A stretch of DNA of 64,000 nucleotides from Chrysogorgia sp. JL179-B06 (lineage: Eukaryota > Cnidaria > Anthozoa > Scleralcyonacea > Chrysogorgiidae): the NCBI GenBank assembly GCA_035772405.1, contig JAYKKM010000507.1, positions 124,001 to 188,000 of the forward strand, read 5' to 3'. Shown in pieces: positions 48,000 through 60,643 of this stretch. The stretch's first letter is position 1. Each line of letters opens with the position of its first letter. Made by a program: the position numbers and the translations under genes. Below the pieces are notes generated by a model. The model was not told where the DNA came from. It searched no databases and saw only the letters and a program-made list of their open reading frames with translations.

Positions 48000-49260
48000 C
48001 CTTGCGCGCTGTGTCGAGCTTACGAGTGATGGCACTATATTCTTCTGGAATGGTTCACCACAAGAATTTAAAAAATTCGTAGCCACTGAACTTGAACTAG
48101 AAGGGAGATGGTCTTCGCCTGGAGGCGAATCAAAATTGTTTAATAGTTCGAATGGTGAATGTGGAATCAAATGGTATGGTAGAACGAAAAATAAACTCGT
48201 ATTCTAGAAGATGTGGCGCTTAATATTCATCAGAGACTAAAGAACTTAGCTCAAATGTTCACAGCAAATACAATCGAAGACGAAGCCGACCTAAATGGCG
48301 GATATATGGAGTTGGTGGAAAGTCAACCGCTTGACTTTACTATGGATAGGCCTAAAACGGATGCTGAGATTGATTGCAACAAAGAGGTACACGTCTGGAT
48401 CAAATGGAAAAAGCAGGTTCGATGACAAATTCCAACATTCGTCTTGTAATTGCCAATGCAAGACATTGGCATTGCAAGTAAAGCTGATCCAAGAGAGCGT
48501 TACATTTATTCAAAACAAGATGGAAATCAACAATGCCTCCAATGTGGTTAGCGAAGAACCTTCATTGCATATGAGAGAAATAGAACTGGAAAAAGAAATC
48601 GATCATTTGAAAAGAGTGCTGAGAGAAGCAAGTGACTTTATTGAAACCCTGAAGTTAAATATCGTCGACCTTAGAAGAGACAAAAGCAGTCTGGTCACGG
48701 CTATTAGAATATTAAAGGACGATTGTCAACAAAATATGCATCAACAGGAGTCAGACCACCTAGTAAACACCACTAAAGATGGAAATCAATGTATTTCTGA
48801 ATGGTCTACAATCCCAGTGACAAACCAGCAAAATAGAAATATACCCAATGTTCCTAACAAGCAAAAGCCGCCGCAAAGTAACACGCATGGCCATGAAGAC
48901 AATGGCAACCTCAGGTGCAAAGAGAATAATATAAATATGGATGCTCGGAGACAAAGCAAAGGCAAGCAAACTACGGTCATTATAGGAGATTCTAGCAAAG
49001 CAACAAGTCATAAAGTTGTTGTCCGATCATTCAGTGGAGCCACAACGCTTGATATGAAAGACTATTTGAAGCCAACACTGAGAAAGAACCCAGAGAATAT
49101 AATCCTCCATGTCGGAACAAATAAACTGCATGATAAAAATCGACAAGAAATTGTTAATGGCATAAAAGGCTTTTGTGAAACTATAAAACATCAAAGTCCT
49201 ACGACGAATATCGCGGTATGGGAGCTTATAACAAGAGAAGACAGTTCAAGAAGTAAATAA
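48000..49260 (+). pseudogene. CR1/L2-type LINE ORF1 with SGNH esterase domain
   Basis: The N-terminal region (about 48020-48190) carries GRWSSPGGESKLFNSS and GIKWYGRTKNKL. After a frame change near 48418 comes a coiled coil (EIELEKEIDHLKRVLREAS, about 48570-48640). The C-terminal esterase has TTVIIGDSS, VVRSFSGATTLDMKDYL and NIILHVGTNKL, the GDS, glycine and asparagine blocks of SGNH hydrolases found in CR1 ORF1. Downstream (to about 49400) the reading degrades. ORF1 proteins coat LINE RNA. The copy is broken by at least one frameshift. Confidence 0.75.
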
Positions 49261-49554
49261 GGAACTTAACAGGTACTATTCAACTATAGGTAATCTTTTG
49301 AAACATAGCAATATTGATAAGAGAGGACAAATAATTCTGGTCTACATCTCAATAAAACTGACTATGCTATTTTAGCCAAGAATTTTATCGCTCATATAAA
49401 TTGTATTTGATGATGACATGGACATAGTGGCTCCAAATCTTATACTATTGGAAGACAAGACTGGCAATGAGGAAACTGAAAATCAAGCTTATTAATAGAT
49501 CAGAGTTTAAATAATCAACGCTTTGCATAATATAAAAGATAAATTGAAGGATCT

Positions 49555-49900
49555 CACCATAGGTCATTTAAATATTACAAGCCTTCCTAAATATATTGAT
49601 CAATTGAGCATTTACATTGAGTGATCAACCGTTTCGTATCTTAAGCATTAATGAAACTAGACTTTGTCAAAATATTCATGATGATATTATGACCATCAAT
49701 TTATAGAAATCGAGGTGCTGGAGTAGCTTTGTACATTAAAACGCTCTTAATACAAAGATAAGACATGATCTAATAAAGTTAATAAAATTGTTGCAAAAAC
49801 TAAGTATTATCTTAGGAATATCACTCAAAATATTAATAACCCAAAGGAAATTTGGAAGAATGTTAACCAACTGCGTGGAAAACAACAGTAACAAGACTTT
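49555..49900 (+). pseudogene. LINE ORF2 start and linker, internally deleted
   Basis: LTIGHLNITSLPKYIDQL and RILSINETRLCQNIHD match the first metal-binding region of a LINE endonuclease. Shortly after RNRGAGVALYIK the sequence jumps to a pre-RT linker (ITQNINNPKEIWKNVNQLRG). Most of the endonuclease and all of the RT are missing. Confidence 0.6.
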
Positions 49901-50907
49901 GTACTGAAGGCAAAAGTACTTGCACAAAGCTTCGTTGTCAGCTCTGTTGTTTATGTTGTAGCCAAATTACAAAAGCTGTGTTAGGTAGCTCTCTTTCTGG
50001 ATATTTCCTCACGAAAAGAAGAAAGTTAAAGGACTATCCTTTGCTTCAAACTATCGCTTATATTATGGTTATGGATGGAATCAATGGAAGAACAGTGTAA
50101 ACATTGTACGCTTTGCGAAAAATTTAATATTTCGAAGCTCAAATCTTTGTTACAAAAATCTTCCTGGAAAGTCCATGGTATGCTGGCACTTGAAATATAT
50201 TTTGTTTCAAAACCAGGAACGATCACTCCTTCACCTACAACCTGGCATCTTCTATCTTTGATAAAAACTTAAGTCCAGAATGGATAAACTATTAAAGCAA
50301 CAAAACAACGTAACTGTTGCAGATTGAGACATTTCTTTTGCAACATATACATAGCATAAACAACGAGTATTGTAAACATGTAAAACAACATGTACTACTT
50401 TTTAAAATTTTAAAAATTTATATACTAAAAATTTTAAAACTCTTAGTGCCATGTGATTTACATGTTGGTTGTACGCGATTCCATGTAAGATAGCAAGTAC
50501 TATCAGACTCGAAAAATAACAAAAACAAACCGCTTTCCTTGCTGTCTTGGTCTGACATGCCAAGGTCTGCTACTATTCATTGAGGATGAGTCAGAGTTGG
50601 TGTCATTCGAAGGAATAGGGGGTAATTGTCGCAGATGTGGAAGAAAGAGAGTCAGGATAGGTTTTTAAAATTTATTTTATTATCTTTGCCAATAAATTAC
50701 AATGGATGAGAGGAGTAAAAAAGTAATGGTGGCAGGGGATCCGTAACAGCATGAGCCAATTACTGCAGGCCCAAAGCAAAAAAATATAAAAATATATAGT
50801 AAAAATACAAAACTAAGAACAACAAGAGATAGTGGTAATAAGGCTATGTGCAATATTACATTTTAGACAGATTGATTTCCATGTCCGGGAGTCTTCAGGA
50901 TCATAAT
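49901..50907. other. Unassigned stretch
   Basis: Includes an AT palindromic run near 50400-50445. No gene recognised. Confidence 0.35.
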
Positions 50908-51235
50908 TTAATCAAGCAGTGTTATAGTGTTCCAATAAACTAGATTTAAAAAAGATAACGGAGTTGATTTTTTACGTAAAGTAATAGGAATAATGTTCCA
51001 TATTCTACAAGCTCGAATCATAAATGAATCTTGATTCTTTTTAGTTCGACATAATGGTTGTACAAAGGTTATCACGTCAGCAGGAACTGATGAACGAGTT
51101 ACTCTAGTAGGTTGTTTAATTTTCAGTAACACTTCGGGATTGATGACAATAAGACCGTTTATAGCTTTATAGCTTTGAAAAGCTGAACCAAATCTAAGAG
51201 CTCGTGCCAATAGGAGATTGGTAGCAGATTACATT
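50908..51235 (-). pseudogene. LINE ORF2 C-terminal fragment, minus strand
   Basis: Reads LARALRFGSAFQSYKAINGL, TRSSVPADVITFVQPLCRTK, then ACRIWNIIP. This is the C-terminal tail of CR1/L2-type RTs with its typical R..F..R...WN.LP ending. Confidence 0.6.
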
Positions 51236-51270
51236 TGATTAATCTGTTTTTATAGGATATATCGCAACAG

Positions 51271-51705
51271 AAGGGTAATTGCAGGATGAATTTAGTTGCG
51301 CATCTTTGTTTACATTGTTTAGTACCTGATTATTTTTTTAATTGTTTCAAGAAATTTAGTAGTGTACATAGATATAATACTAGACATAAGGATAGGTTAA
51401 TACTTCCCAAAGTAAAGTATAACTTTGGGAAGAATACTTTTATTTTTAGTGGTGTGCAGGTTTTTAATGAACTTCCTGATAAAGTAACTAAAGCAGAGAC
51501 TATCTATACGTTCATACGCCAAGCGCGAAGTGTGTTGTTTTAAATAATCCTTTGTATTTGTTAGTGTATAAGTAATTTATTATTATATTAATTTTATTGT
51601 AAATATCTATCATATATCGTAGGTACAGGGCCCCTATGGATACCAGCTTTCATGCTGACTGGGTTACCATGTATAAATAAAGTTTTTCATTCATTCAATT
51701 GTTTG
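51271..51705 (+). mobile_element. LINE 3' end with 3' UTR, plus strand
   Basis: The ORF2 tail (SVHRYNTRHKDRLILPKVK ... FNELPDKV, stop at 51543) is followed by a 3' UTR ending TTTTTCATTCATTCAATT, a short simple-repeat tail as in CR1/L2 elements. It lies head-to-head with the minus-strand fragment at 50908. Confidence 0.65.
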
Positions 51706-53520
51706 TGGTGACCATATTTGTGATCCGTAACCAAGGTGTGATCTTACAAGGGAAAGATAGCATGTGGCAAGCAGAAAACTCTTTATTTCAGCGTCGATCT
51801 CCTGACACAACCCAATAATCTATTAGCTTTGGCAGCGCTACAACTTGCGTTTTCCACCAAAGGTCACTAGAAATCCATATTCCCAAGTCTTGTTGAGCAT
51901 TGCAGTTGCTGTACAGAATATGACCAAATAATCTGGTAATAATTGGGTTCTTTTTCCATGTTAAATGCCAAAATGATGAAGACCAAGTATGAAGATTTTC
52001 GATATCGTTTTGTAGATAAGCTGAATCAGCTTCATTGTTTATAAATTTTTGTATCGTCAGCAAAAGCCGCCATCTTTGATGATGATACATTGACGTAAAG
52101 TAAGAAAAGAATTGGGCACAAGATAGAACCCTGGGGAATGCCAGACATCACTGTGTTGATTCCGATGTTTCACCAAACACAGTCACACTCTGTTGGCGAT
52201 TACTAAGATACCAGTGAAACCATGCGAGAACGTTACTATGAAAGCCGTATTGTCGAAGGACGCTAATCAGAAGAGTATCTGTCAAAGGCTTTAGACATAT
52301 CTAAACAGACAATGTCGATTTGATTGGAGAGATCAAGTTACTTACCAATATAATCTAATACTTCTAAAATTTGGGTGGAGCAGGATTTACCAGGTGTAAA
52401 GCCATGTTGAACATTATTAACGATATTATAAACGGGCTCTTTAATTAGCATCAGCACACAACGCTCCATCACTTTCGAAATTATCTCAATAAAGATATTG
52501 GTCTATAGTTTTCCACATGATCTTTTTCGCCACTTTTGAACACTGGCACAATAAAAAAGGGACCAGAATCGTTTAGGATTTACTTGCAAAACATAACCAA
52601 TTCTCATAAAATTCTTCTCTACTTTCTCTCAACAATCGTTTAATAAAGGTTCGAAGAGATCTAAATTTATCTCTTTACTAGTTTGCTTTCTTCTTTAGTA
52701 GATGTGTAATCTTGCTATTTTATAACCAAAGGATATGATTTCTTTTCTTTAATAATCTAGATGGAACATAATCTTTAACCACTGCAAGGAAAGAATCTTT
52801 CCAGCGCACCCACTCTTCGTTCGTTTATATCCCCATTGCGGGTTATCAAATTGGACAGATGTATTGACTGAAGTGCAGAACGAAATCCATCGAAATCAGC
52901 TCTGCGATAATCACTTTTTTGTCTTCTCTCTCTTCAGAGAAGGGGTTACTTCTTTGTCCATAGCCGTATCGCTTCTGAAAGTTGGGCGAGATCCCAACTT
53001 TTCCACTTTGGGTCTGAGAGGGCAAGGACGCCTAATGGCCGGTATGGTCAGCTTTACTTTGGCCATCACTAATGGTTAAGCCTTCTATCTCGAAGTCTGA
53101 TATACCTGCATCATCCTGTCTAACTTGTTTGATATAAGACCAGAACCTTTTAGGATTATCTGAAGTAGCTTCGGTAAGGTATTCAGAAACATAGGTAATT
53201 GACCTAGCCGATTTTGAGCGACAATGAAGATGTTTTCTAGCAGCTCGAAATTTACCTCGTTGCTTAGCTTTGACTAGCCGTTTCAGTGATCGATTGGACC
53301 AGGGTAGGTTATGGCGTGAACTAGTTATTCTATGAGGAATACAAGTATCCATGATATGTCGAAGTTGTTGTTCAAAGTTGTTCCACTTCTCATCAACCGT
53401 TTTATTCATGTTGAAGGACCTATGTTGTGCGTAAATCTGACACTTGGTGTTGGACCAACTCTTCTTCAGTAAGTGCACTTGGTAACAGACTTTCATCTGA
53501 TTCATCTGAATCTGATTCTT
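51706..53520 (-). pseudogene. LINE reverse transcriptase, minus strand, frameshifted
   Basis: The linker segment 53505-53032 carries FWSYIKQVRQDDAGISD and a basic stretch. Then RT motif B GIPQGSILCPILFLLYVN lies near 52141-52085, and the catalytic box AFADDTKIYKFINNEADSAY near 52075-52015, with LGIWISSDLWWK further left. The order and motifs are those of CR1/L2/Jockey-group RTs. Frames change several times. Confidence 0.7.
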
Positions 53521-53958
53521 CTATAACAGATCACAAATCGTCTAACCTTTTGTTTACCAGAGGGACAAGGCATAATCTAATTTGTGAATAGCCCAAACCA
53601 GAAATCTCCATGTATCCACACCAGGGTTGGATATAAGAAGATTTTTTCAAAAATAAAATCTTATTTCTTATATTAGCATAAGAAGATTTTTTTGAACGAA
53701 ATATAAATGACATCACATTATGACGTCATCAATGTCCCAGAATGACTGGGACAATTTAAATTTTATACCTTTTATACCTATGTGTAATGTCATATACTTG
53801 TACAGCAATTAGTATACATAACAATTAAGATACATTGTAAACAATATTTAATATCCAACTTATTTTACACAATGTATAGTATACACCAAGTAATCTTTTC
53901 AAAAAATATATGTAAATGTTAACAATGAATTGACCTTAAATTTGATTAACCGTAAATT
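53521..53958. other. Unassigned AT-rich stretch
   Basis: Contains AAGATTTTTTT inverted pairs near 53637-53695 but no gene. It may include the 3' terminus of the adjacent hAT element. Confidence 0.35.
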
Positions 53959-55781
53959 TTACGAACTTAATTTACGAACGTTTCTTAGTATATATCGCTT
54001 AAATCCATCTGGCTTAGGAAAATTGAAAACGAAATCTTCGATTTCCTTTCGAAGGCTGTGTGACATCCGATCACCCAAATACCGAGGGTCGAGAAGGTAT
54101 GCTACTCCATGCGCGTCGCCGTACATAAACTCGAATCGCTTTCGGACTAGTTCCACAAGGTAGGTCTTCTTATCTTCGCCCAGGTTCGCGATGGAATGCA
54201 TCTTATCCTCAAGATCAAGAAAACATTTGTATACTTCTGAGCATGGGGCAGCATTACTTTGGAAAAAATTGATGTACATGTCAACAGGTTCGAGAATTCT
54301 TTCCTTGAGGTTTTTGACAAAATCAGGATGGGTGATGATATCTTTGATCTCGGCTCGTTTCTCTTTCTGCTTGGCGTAGCCTTTGTTGACAAAATCACGT
54401 TGCGATACTATTCCATTAAGAACATTATCTGCTGCTTGTAATGATTTAAAACAGCCGAATATCGTGCCCCGACGTGTTGGTGCACGTTGCACAAGGTTGT
54501 TTAAGTTTTCTGCTTTCAGCGCCTTCCTCAAGTTAGCCCTGGAAACATGGTGATTGTGAAAGAAGGAAACAACATCCTTGCAATTGGTCGCAAAAAGAAG
54601 TAATTCCTCGAAAGGATATCCATCAGGAAACTCAGCAGAACCACCACCAATAGCTTGCTTCTTGGCTGCAAATATATATTTTACTAGAAGATTTAAGCCA
54701 TGAGCAACGTATCCGTGAAAAAAACGGTGTGGGTACTTCATGTGTTTTCCAAGCCTTCTTATTCGTTGATGTATTATCGGTAATGGCGCCGACCACGTTA
54801 TCCCCGAGGCTGTTCATAACACGAGCTAAATCATTGGCGATCCACTCAGCATCATGCGCCTGCTCTTCCGTGTGCACGGCTTTGACAAATACGGATTTCG
54901 TAGGGCAAACAGCCATAGTTGACGACAGGCTCGTTTAACACGCTGGACCATGCGTCACTGGTAATGCAAATGTATTGGCTGTTGATAGATAGCTGCTTAT
55001 TCACGTCCGTTTTGACATTTTGGTAGCATTCCTCAAGCAAACCACCTTTTCCGTCGTCAGCTAGTTGCTTTCGTGTGGGCAACTGTGCACTTGGTCTGGC
55101 CAATTGGATCGCTCGATGGAGGTGAGGATCTTCCACATGCATAAAGCTTGTGCCAGTGCAATAGAAATACATGGCTATTTCTCGGTTGAACTTCTTTTGC
55201 TCAATAGCATTAAAGTGGGGGGGATGACAAATGATTTCAATGACTTTTGCACCTTCCTCCCCAATCGGTGTACTGTTGCTCTTCGAACTTGTAAGGGTGC
55301 TCATCTTTGATTTTTGAGCTGCACTTTTGATACCATTGTTCCACCAATCTGGACGGTCGCTTACGGCCATGTCCAACATTAACTTCTTAAATGGCTTGCA
55401 TTTCCGAAGGTGCCTGTCAACAGACAAGGTTTTATGGTGGTGTCGAACAGATTGGTTGCAATGCTTGCAGATTGCATGATTGGGTTTGTGAACACATTGG
55501 ACATCTGGCTCATCGAACGCTTCCTTCCAGATGGGATGTTTCGGTTTTCCAACTTTTTGCACCTCTTGGCAAACTTCTTCTCCAACATCAACATTTTCAT
55601 TGAGTTCATTTTCACTATTGCTCATGGCAACAGACTGGACTGAAAAAAAAACGTATTTATTTTGAAAAAAATGGGAGTTTCTATTTATAACATTGAATAA
55701 CCATTTGACTGGTATTCTGTGGTACATGTATGTATTTAATATATTGATTTTCAACATCCCGTGGAAAGGAAAAATATACAT
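53959..55781 (-). pseudogene. hAT transposase with BED finger and DUF659-like core, two frameshifts
   Basis: The N-terminal piece (from an ATG at 55625, VAMSNSENELNENVDVGEE) has a BED-type finger (CKHCNQSVRHHHKTLSVDRH...C). It then runs into the RNase-H-fold region YICITSDAWSSVLNEPV, with the catalytic aspartate in SDAW. A frame change near 54900 leads to VVGAITDNTSTNKKAW (second aspartate), and another near 54730 leads to FFHGYVAHGLNLLVKYIF and the long insertion and C-terminal part ending at 53959. All main hAT blocks are present in order, so it is a young or slowly decaying autonomous copy. Terminal inverted repeats were not recognised. Confidence 0.75.
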
Positions 55782-57417
55782 TAATATATTTTACTAAGGA
55801 TCATAAAAATAACATAACGATGAGTAATATTGATATAGTTTTACAACTATTTAAAAATGATGTACACTTCGTACCCAGACCCCAGGATTATTTCCGGATT
55901 TTGGCCAAGGTTTTTTACAGTGTTAGTTGTTATAAGCCTGAATATCAGGCAACTCAGCTAACAGACTAAACAGGTAAAGACAATAGTATTACTATACAGG
56001 AATCACCCCAAGTAATCAGTTTTACTATCGGAAAACTGGATTTTTCAAAATTACTTATAAAAAAACTGGTATTCTGTGGTACACACCACTGGTATTCTGA
56101 TTTCTGTAGCGATCTTAGTATTTACCTTTCACTTACAGTAAGTTAGCAATATTTTTTTACATCCAACAGTATTAGGCTATTAGCATTTAGCACACATGAC
56201 ACATCAAATCCTGGTACAATTTGATAAACCGTTCCTAACCCCAAAACCCCCGGGAAGAAAAAATACAATGAAAAACTATACTGAAAAATATCAACAAGCT
56301 ATATTAATATATTATATGTACCTGTATTTTACAAAAGATATGGAACATGTTGATTACTTCATTTACTGTACAAGATTTTAAGCCAAATTAAATTTAAAGT
56401 TTTTAAACACCACAAACTGCTACAGTGCAGTAAATAAACATAAAAATATAACGTACCTTTTCAGGTTTTCAAGTTTTCTGACTTTTCATAACAGCAAAAC
56501 ACACCGCATCTTCATTTTTGGCGGGAAATAATTTATTAAAACGGGTTTCCTAAATAGTAGGCTGCAGCCTGCAAGCAGGTTGTAATTTATGCTAGCACCT
56601 GTTCGCAGGTTTATATAATACTGTCTGCCATCTTTGAATACAAGTATTTAAGTTTTGAGTTGAAACGTTTATTAAAAGCTGCATGCTTCTCTACTGCAGC
56701 ATTGAGAATATCGTTTGTGGTAGATGAGGCAGGCACTTTCAGCAGGAGCGAGTCACCTTATTTCATCTTCTTCGTGTCTTCCATTACGGCGATTGTAATT
56801 TTCTTTCGCAACACGTGTTGTCATCGGGCCCAAAGGTGTAGTCAAAGTATTTGCAGCTGTTGTTTGGTTTTCATTCGAACAAGGAGCAACTGCCAAAGAT
56901 CTTCGTTCTGCGTTACCACCACTTATTTGCATTGTGGACAGAAATTGAAATTTATTTGAAGAGATAAGCCATGTTAATTACAAGGGCTAGATCATGGTAC
57001 ACGAACAGAATGTGTGTGCCCGCAATGACATCATGACATCTTTCGGAGTACTTTATGTAATAAACAAACTCGCTGATAAATTTGTGTTCAGCTAATATTT
57101 TTGTATTTGAGTGTATATTTTTATGTTTGATAATATTTGTGTTGCCCATGTAGAGCTTGTTTTGTCCTCTTTCAGTCTGAATATATTTTGTATTTTCAAA
57201 ATTCTCGACAGTACTGACTCTTTAGTGTTAGATCAGTGCCCTGTACATATATAGTTATTCAGTTCCTACACAAGACTAGCTGACTTGTGTAGTTTCCTAA
57301 CAATAACACTTAGTATTCCCGGAGTGACAATTTATTCACTGAGGGAGATGGAAATTATCTAATATTATCTGTTATTATATAGAATAGACATCAATGAAAT
57401 ACCAGGATTTCCCTATT
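55782..57417. other. Unassigned stretch
   Basis: AT-rich with only chance open frames on either strand. Nothing supportable. Confidence 0.35.
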
Positions 57418-57472
57418 CATGTGAAGATAAAAATATCTTCATGAGCAGTAATATCATTTTTATCTTCACATG
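57418..57472. repeat. Palindromic GTGAAGATAAAAAT repeat
   Basis: CATGTGAAGATAAAAAT and ATTTTTATCTTCACATG flank a 20-bp centre that itself contains ATCTTCAT. Remembered as a common dispersed palindrome of anthozoan genomes, supporting the taxonomic guess. Confidence 0.75.
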
Positions 57473-58091
57473 TGAAGTTATATCATGGATATTTTATCAA
57501 TTTCAATATAATACATCAACAGAATATTAGTAACCAATACTCGAAGATAAATTTGTATCTCATCACAGTCATGCATGTAACATCCTCAATTTATTTTTAC
57601 CTCTATTTATTTTGTTCTCACTGGTGATTTAATCCCTAAATGCCCTTGAAACAGGGAAAAATGTCTTAAATGTTTCTCTCATCAGCATGCTCTTGGTTGA
57701 CTAGAACATGCCTTGGTTGACAGCTTGCATGGAATTTCAAACAATACAAATTATATTTCATCAGTAAGCAAGGTATTAAACTAATTAACACCTGCATTCA
57801 CTTTACTTACCCGTATGGTTGGTCAGGTGCAGACGGGGGGTTCACCAACTTACCAGGCGCTTGTTATTACTTGGATTCAGGTCAGGATGGTCAGGTCAAG
57901 ATTGGAGATCACAACAGGGCACCAAAAGTGATATGTCCTACATATATCACCCATCCAAGTAATCTATTCCTGGTGATCCCACAACAGCACCAAACCACTG
58001 ATATGTTACCATTTTTCTCCAAAGTTATCCAGATACCCTAACACTCAAATTCACATAGTATGCTGAGCTGTGTCACGTATGCTGCTGACCT
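57473..58091. other. Unassigned stretch
   Basis: No gene or structured element recognised. Confidence 0.3.
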
Positions 58092-58318
58092 GCCATTCTG
58101 GGACTGCACTGTGCCCAGCGAATGCCAATCTGCGACTGCGCCCAGCGAATGACAATCTGGGACTGCATCCAGCGAATGCCAATCTGGGACTGCACCCAGT
58201 GAATGCCAATCTGGGGCTGGACTGCTCCCAGTATGCTGCCAGAATGCCATTTTGGGGCTGCACCCAGTATGCTAGAAATTCCATTGTGGGACTGCACCCA
58301 TTATGTTAGAAATGCCAG
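58092..58318. repeat. About 27-bp minisatellite (GGGACTGCACCCAG...)
   Basis: About eight degenerate units of GGGACTGCACCCAGxxAATGCCAATCT. Open frames on both strands here are repeat by-products. Confidence 0.85.
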
Positions 58319-58329
58319 TACCCATTATG

Positions 58330-58600
58330 CTCCACAAGCGCGGAGGACGAAATGGCCCACTATTTATGCACCAAAATGGTCTACCGTTGACTAGAGCAAC
58401 ATTAACTATGTGGCTAAAGCAAGGCAAACGTTTGTGTCCACAGTTTCCAGATAGGAGCAGCATCGACAGCAGCATCAGTTGGAATTCCTGATAATTTGAT
58501 CAAAACACTTGGACGGTGGCTAAGCAACGCTTACCAATTGTACATAAGAACACCCACAGAAATATTACATTCTATGGCAGCACACATGGCTCACAAGTAA
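58330..58600 (+). pseudogene. Tyrosine recombinase C-terminal half, inverted relative to its N-terminal half
   Basis: The plus strand reads GPLFMHQNGLPLTRATLTMW, then AASTAASVGIPDNLIKTLGR, WLSNAYQLYIRTP: the linker, H/R-box remnant, LGRW box and YQLYI nucleophile region of DIRS/Crypton-type recombinases. A frameshift separates the two parts near 58440-58460. Confidence 0.65.
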
Positions 58601-59150
58601 TTAGTTGGGGGAAAAAAAATACTAAATGCATTGTCTGCTTGTCAGCATGCACTTGCCCTTTTCGAAAGGGATCCGTTTTCGAGCATTTTATTGTCGCTAT
58701 CAGTACATTTGGGTTATACTTGCTGTCGACCTTAATGTCGCTGAATGCAAGATGCATCTGTGAGTCGAATTTATTGGAGCTTATAGTAATTTCCACAGAG
58801 CACAAAAAAACGTTAAAGGCTGTGCAGCACGCTGCCCAAAATAGAGTATTTTCGTATTTGTTCAGGTCGAGACGCGAATAAAATTTTTCTAAAATCTCAA
58901 ATGTGACTGGGGGACGCTGCCGGGTAGCCCCACCTTGGGTACGCTTTATTCCCCTTAAGACGCATTGTAGTCGTAGACAATTGCTCAAAGGATTGGCCAA
59001 ACCATGCTGGAGCTGCAAAGACCGCACACCGGCTAAATATATTTTAATCGACTCAGCTTTTAATGTGCACGAAAGGTGCGATGCAAAAGTCATTAAAGTC
59101 CATTCTTGTTCACCGAGTGGCTCCAGAGACAAAACTCTAAGAATCTGCCT
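58572..59150 (-). pseudogene. Tyrosine recombinase N-terminal half
   Basis: The minus strand reads FASHLSCTLKAESIKIYLAG (core-binding helices), LRGIKRTQGG, AACCTAFNVFLCSVEIT (first catalytic arginine region, here changed to Cys) and IKCSKTDPFRKGQ (the beta-hairpin lysine). The frame then ends where the opposite-strand half begins. Confidence 0.65.
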
Positions 59151-59356
59151 TGAGCAGTGAAATATGTTCGCCGCGTTGAGCCAGCCAGACTTGGCACATC
59201 GATTCCCTTGTTCTATTTGTCAGAGCTGCGATGTCAGCTGCACTAGCAATTCTTGAGGTATGTTCACAGGCGTCGGGTTGGCTTGCGGTGCTAGTCAGCA
59301 GGAAGCCTGCATGTTAAAACAGACAAAGGCACAAAGCATCAGCCACCACATTAGTT

Positions 59357-59614
59357 TTACGGCACATGTATAGCCATCAATTTGAAGTTGTGCGCGCAAA
59401 GGCGGCGCATTATCTTGTCATCTTTTGAAGCACCGGACGTGATGACAGAAACTACGCTCTCATTGTCGCACAGGAACTGAACGCATTTACGAGACCACTC
59501 CCTACCCCAAATATGGCATGAGAGCACAATGGGGTACAGTTCCTTATTTAGGCGATTCCCAAAGGCCGTTGTGACGCTGACCAAGCTGACCTCTTTGAAT
59601 GGATTTTGGTTCAT
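59357..59614 (-). pseudogene. DIRS-like RNase H fragment
   Basis: ELYPIVLSCHIWGREWSRK, VQFLCDNESVVSVI and MAIHVP give the Glu, Asp and final-His regions of the RNase H fold in retroelement style. It lies directly upstream of the recombinase half. Confidence 0.6.
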
Positions 59615-59942
59615 AATTACAACGTTCGAACTTTTACATTATTTAGATGACTATTTTACCATGGGCCCTGCCGGTATGGATATTTGCCGCAATTCTGCTG
59701 AACGCCATCAATCGCCCGAAAAGTGCGAAGGGCCTACCAGCCACCTCAAGGTTCCGAGCATAAGCCGAAGGGAAGAGACAACTCGACGCAAACCTGTCCG
59801 ATGGGTTATCGGAGGGGTGCTTGTAGGCCCAAAACACGTGTCCTAGAGCGACTTCTTTGAGGAGATACTCGTCTATTATTGACAAATGTTCATACCCTTT
59901 ACTTTCCGGCGATCCCGATGTACAATTAATTGCATCTGTAAG

Positions 59943-60643
59943 CTAGTTCATTAAGTTTATTGGTGAGGCCACATGGGCTTTTGGCAAAAGTTCGTAAAAA
60001 AAAAGGTTCGACGCTGCGGCTTCGAGGCGAAATGCGCGATCGTAACTATACCAACACACGCCGCTGTAATGCTTGGCCATGCATATAATGAGCGCCATGT
60101 AATTGTAAGCCAGCAGATCGCGCGATCTACCTGTAAAGACAGCTGAAACCAGGCCTGTCAACATATCTAACACCTCTTGTTTCTTTTGAGCGGTGACTTT
60201 AGTTACAGGCCCGATCGAGCACTCTTCGATGGTAAATGAAGGCGATTCGGTCGTTGGGGCCTCTACATTTTCGGGGAGAAGATCGGCCATCTCGATCTCA
60301 TTTCTAGTGTTGTCGAAACGACTTTGGGTGGGGTTCGCGAGCGACCGGGCCCAAAGGAAAAACGCTTGGCAATTCTGAGCATTTGTGAAGTTCAAGCGTC
60401 CTCTTTCGCCTACATTTGCCTGAGTGTAGAGTTCCCTGCCTGATTCACCCGCCTTAGCCCCTGGTCGGCTGTGCGTCCTGACTGTTGTCCATTCGCTTGC
60501 GCTACAGCTTTCGCTACCACTTCGACCAGGCCAGTTCGGAATTCGATTGACTGGAAAGCAAGTGACCAATCGATACTTGTTCGTGCGTGTGTCGTACCAC
60601 TGCTACTTTCTCCGTCGTTCCCTGTCTCCATTTCTATTTTCAC
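59943..60643 (-). pseudogene. Gag-like ORF of the DIRS-like element
   Basis: The C-terminal block (LLAYNYMALIICMAKHYSGV, WYSYDRAFRLEAAAS) is a pattern I associate with the first ORF of DIRS/Ngaro elements. An overlapping frame at 60643-60410 (METGNDGESSSGTTHARTS) probably gives the true N-terminus, separated by a frameshift near 60500. RNA-binding or particle function is presumed. Confidence 0.5.

Larger units (their letters stand above)
58330..60643 (-). mobile_element. Second DIRS-like retrotransposon remnant, minus strand, recombinase rearranged
   Basis: Reading leftwards it has a gag-like region (60643-59943), an RT-region remnant (59885-59643), RNase H (59614-59357) and the N-terminal half of a tyrosine recombinase (59150-58572). 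The C-terminal half of the recombinase follows immediately but on the opposite strand (58330-58600). Gene order matches the element at 1-3.5 kb. The RT core is largely deleted. Confidence 0.65.

Noticed and set aside
56660..56959. 99-codon plus-strand frame with many cysteines
   Set aside because: No recognisable domain, start context or splice sites; composition is compatible with chance.
58038..58309. Several 60-80 codon frames on both strands
   Set aside because: They read through the GGGACTGCACCCAG minisatellite and have no independent support.
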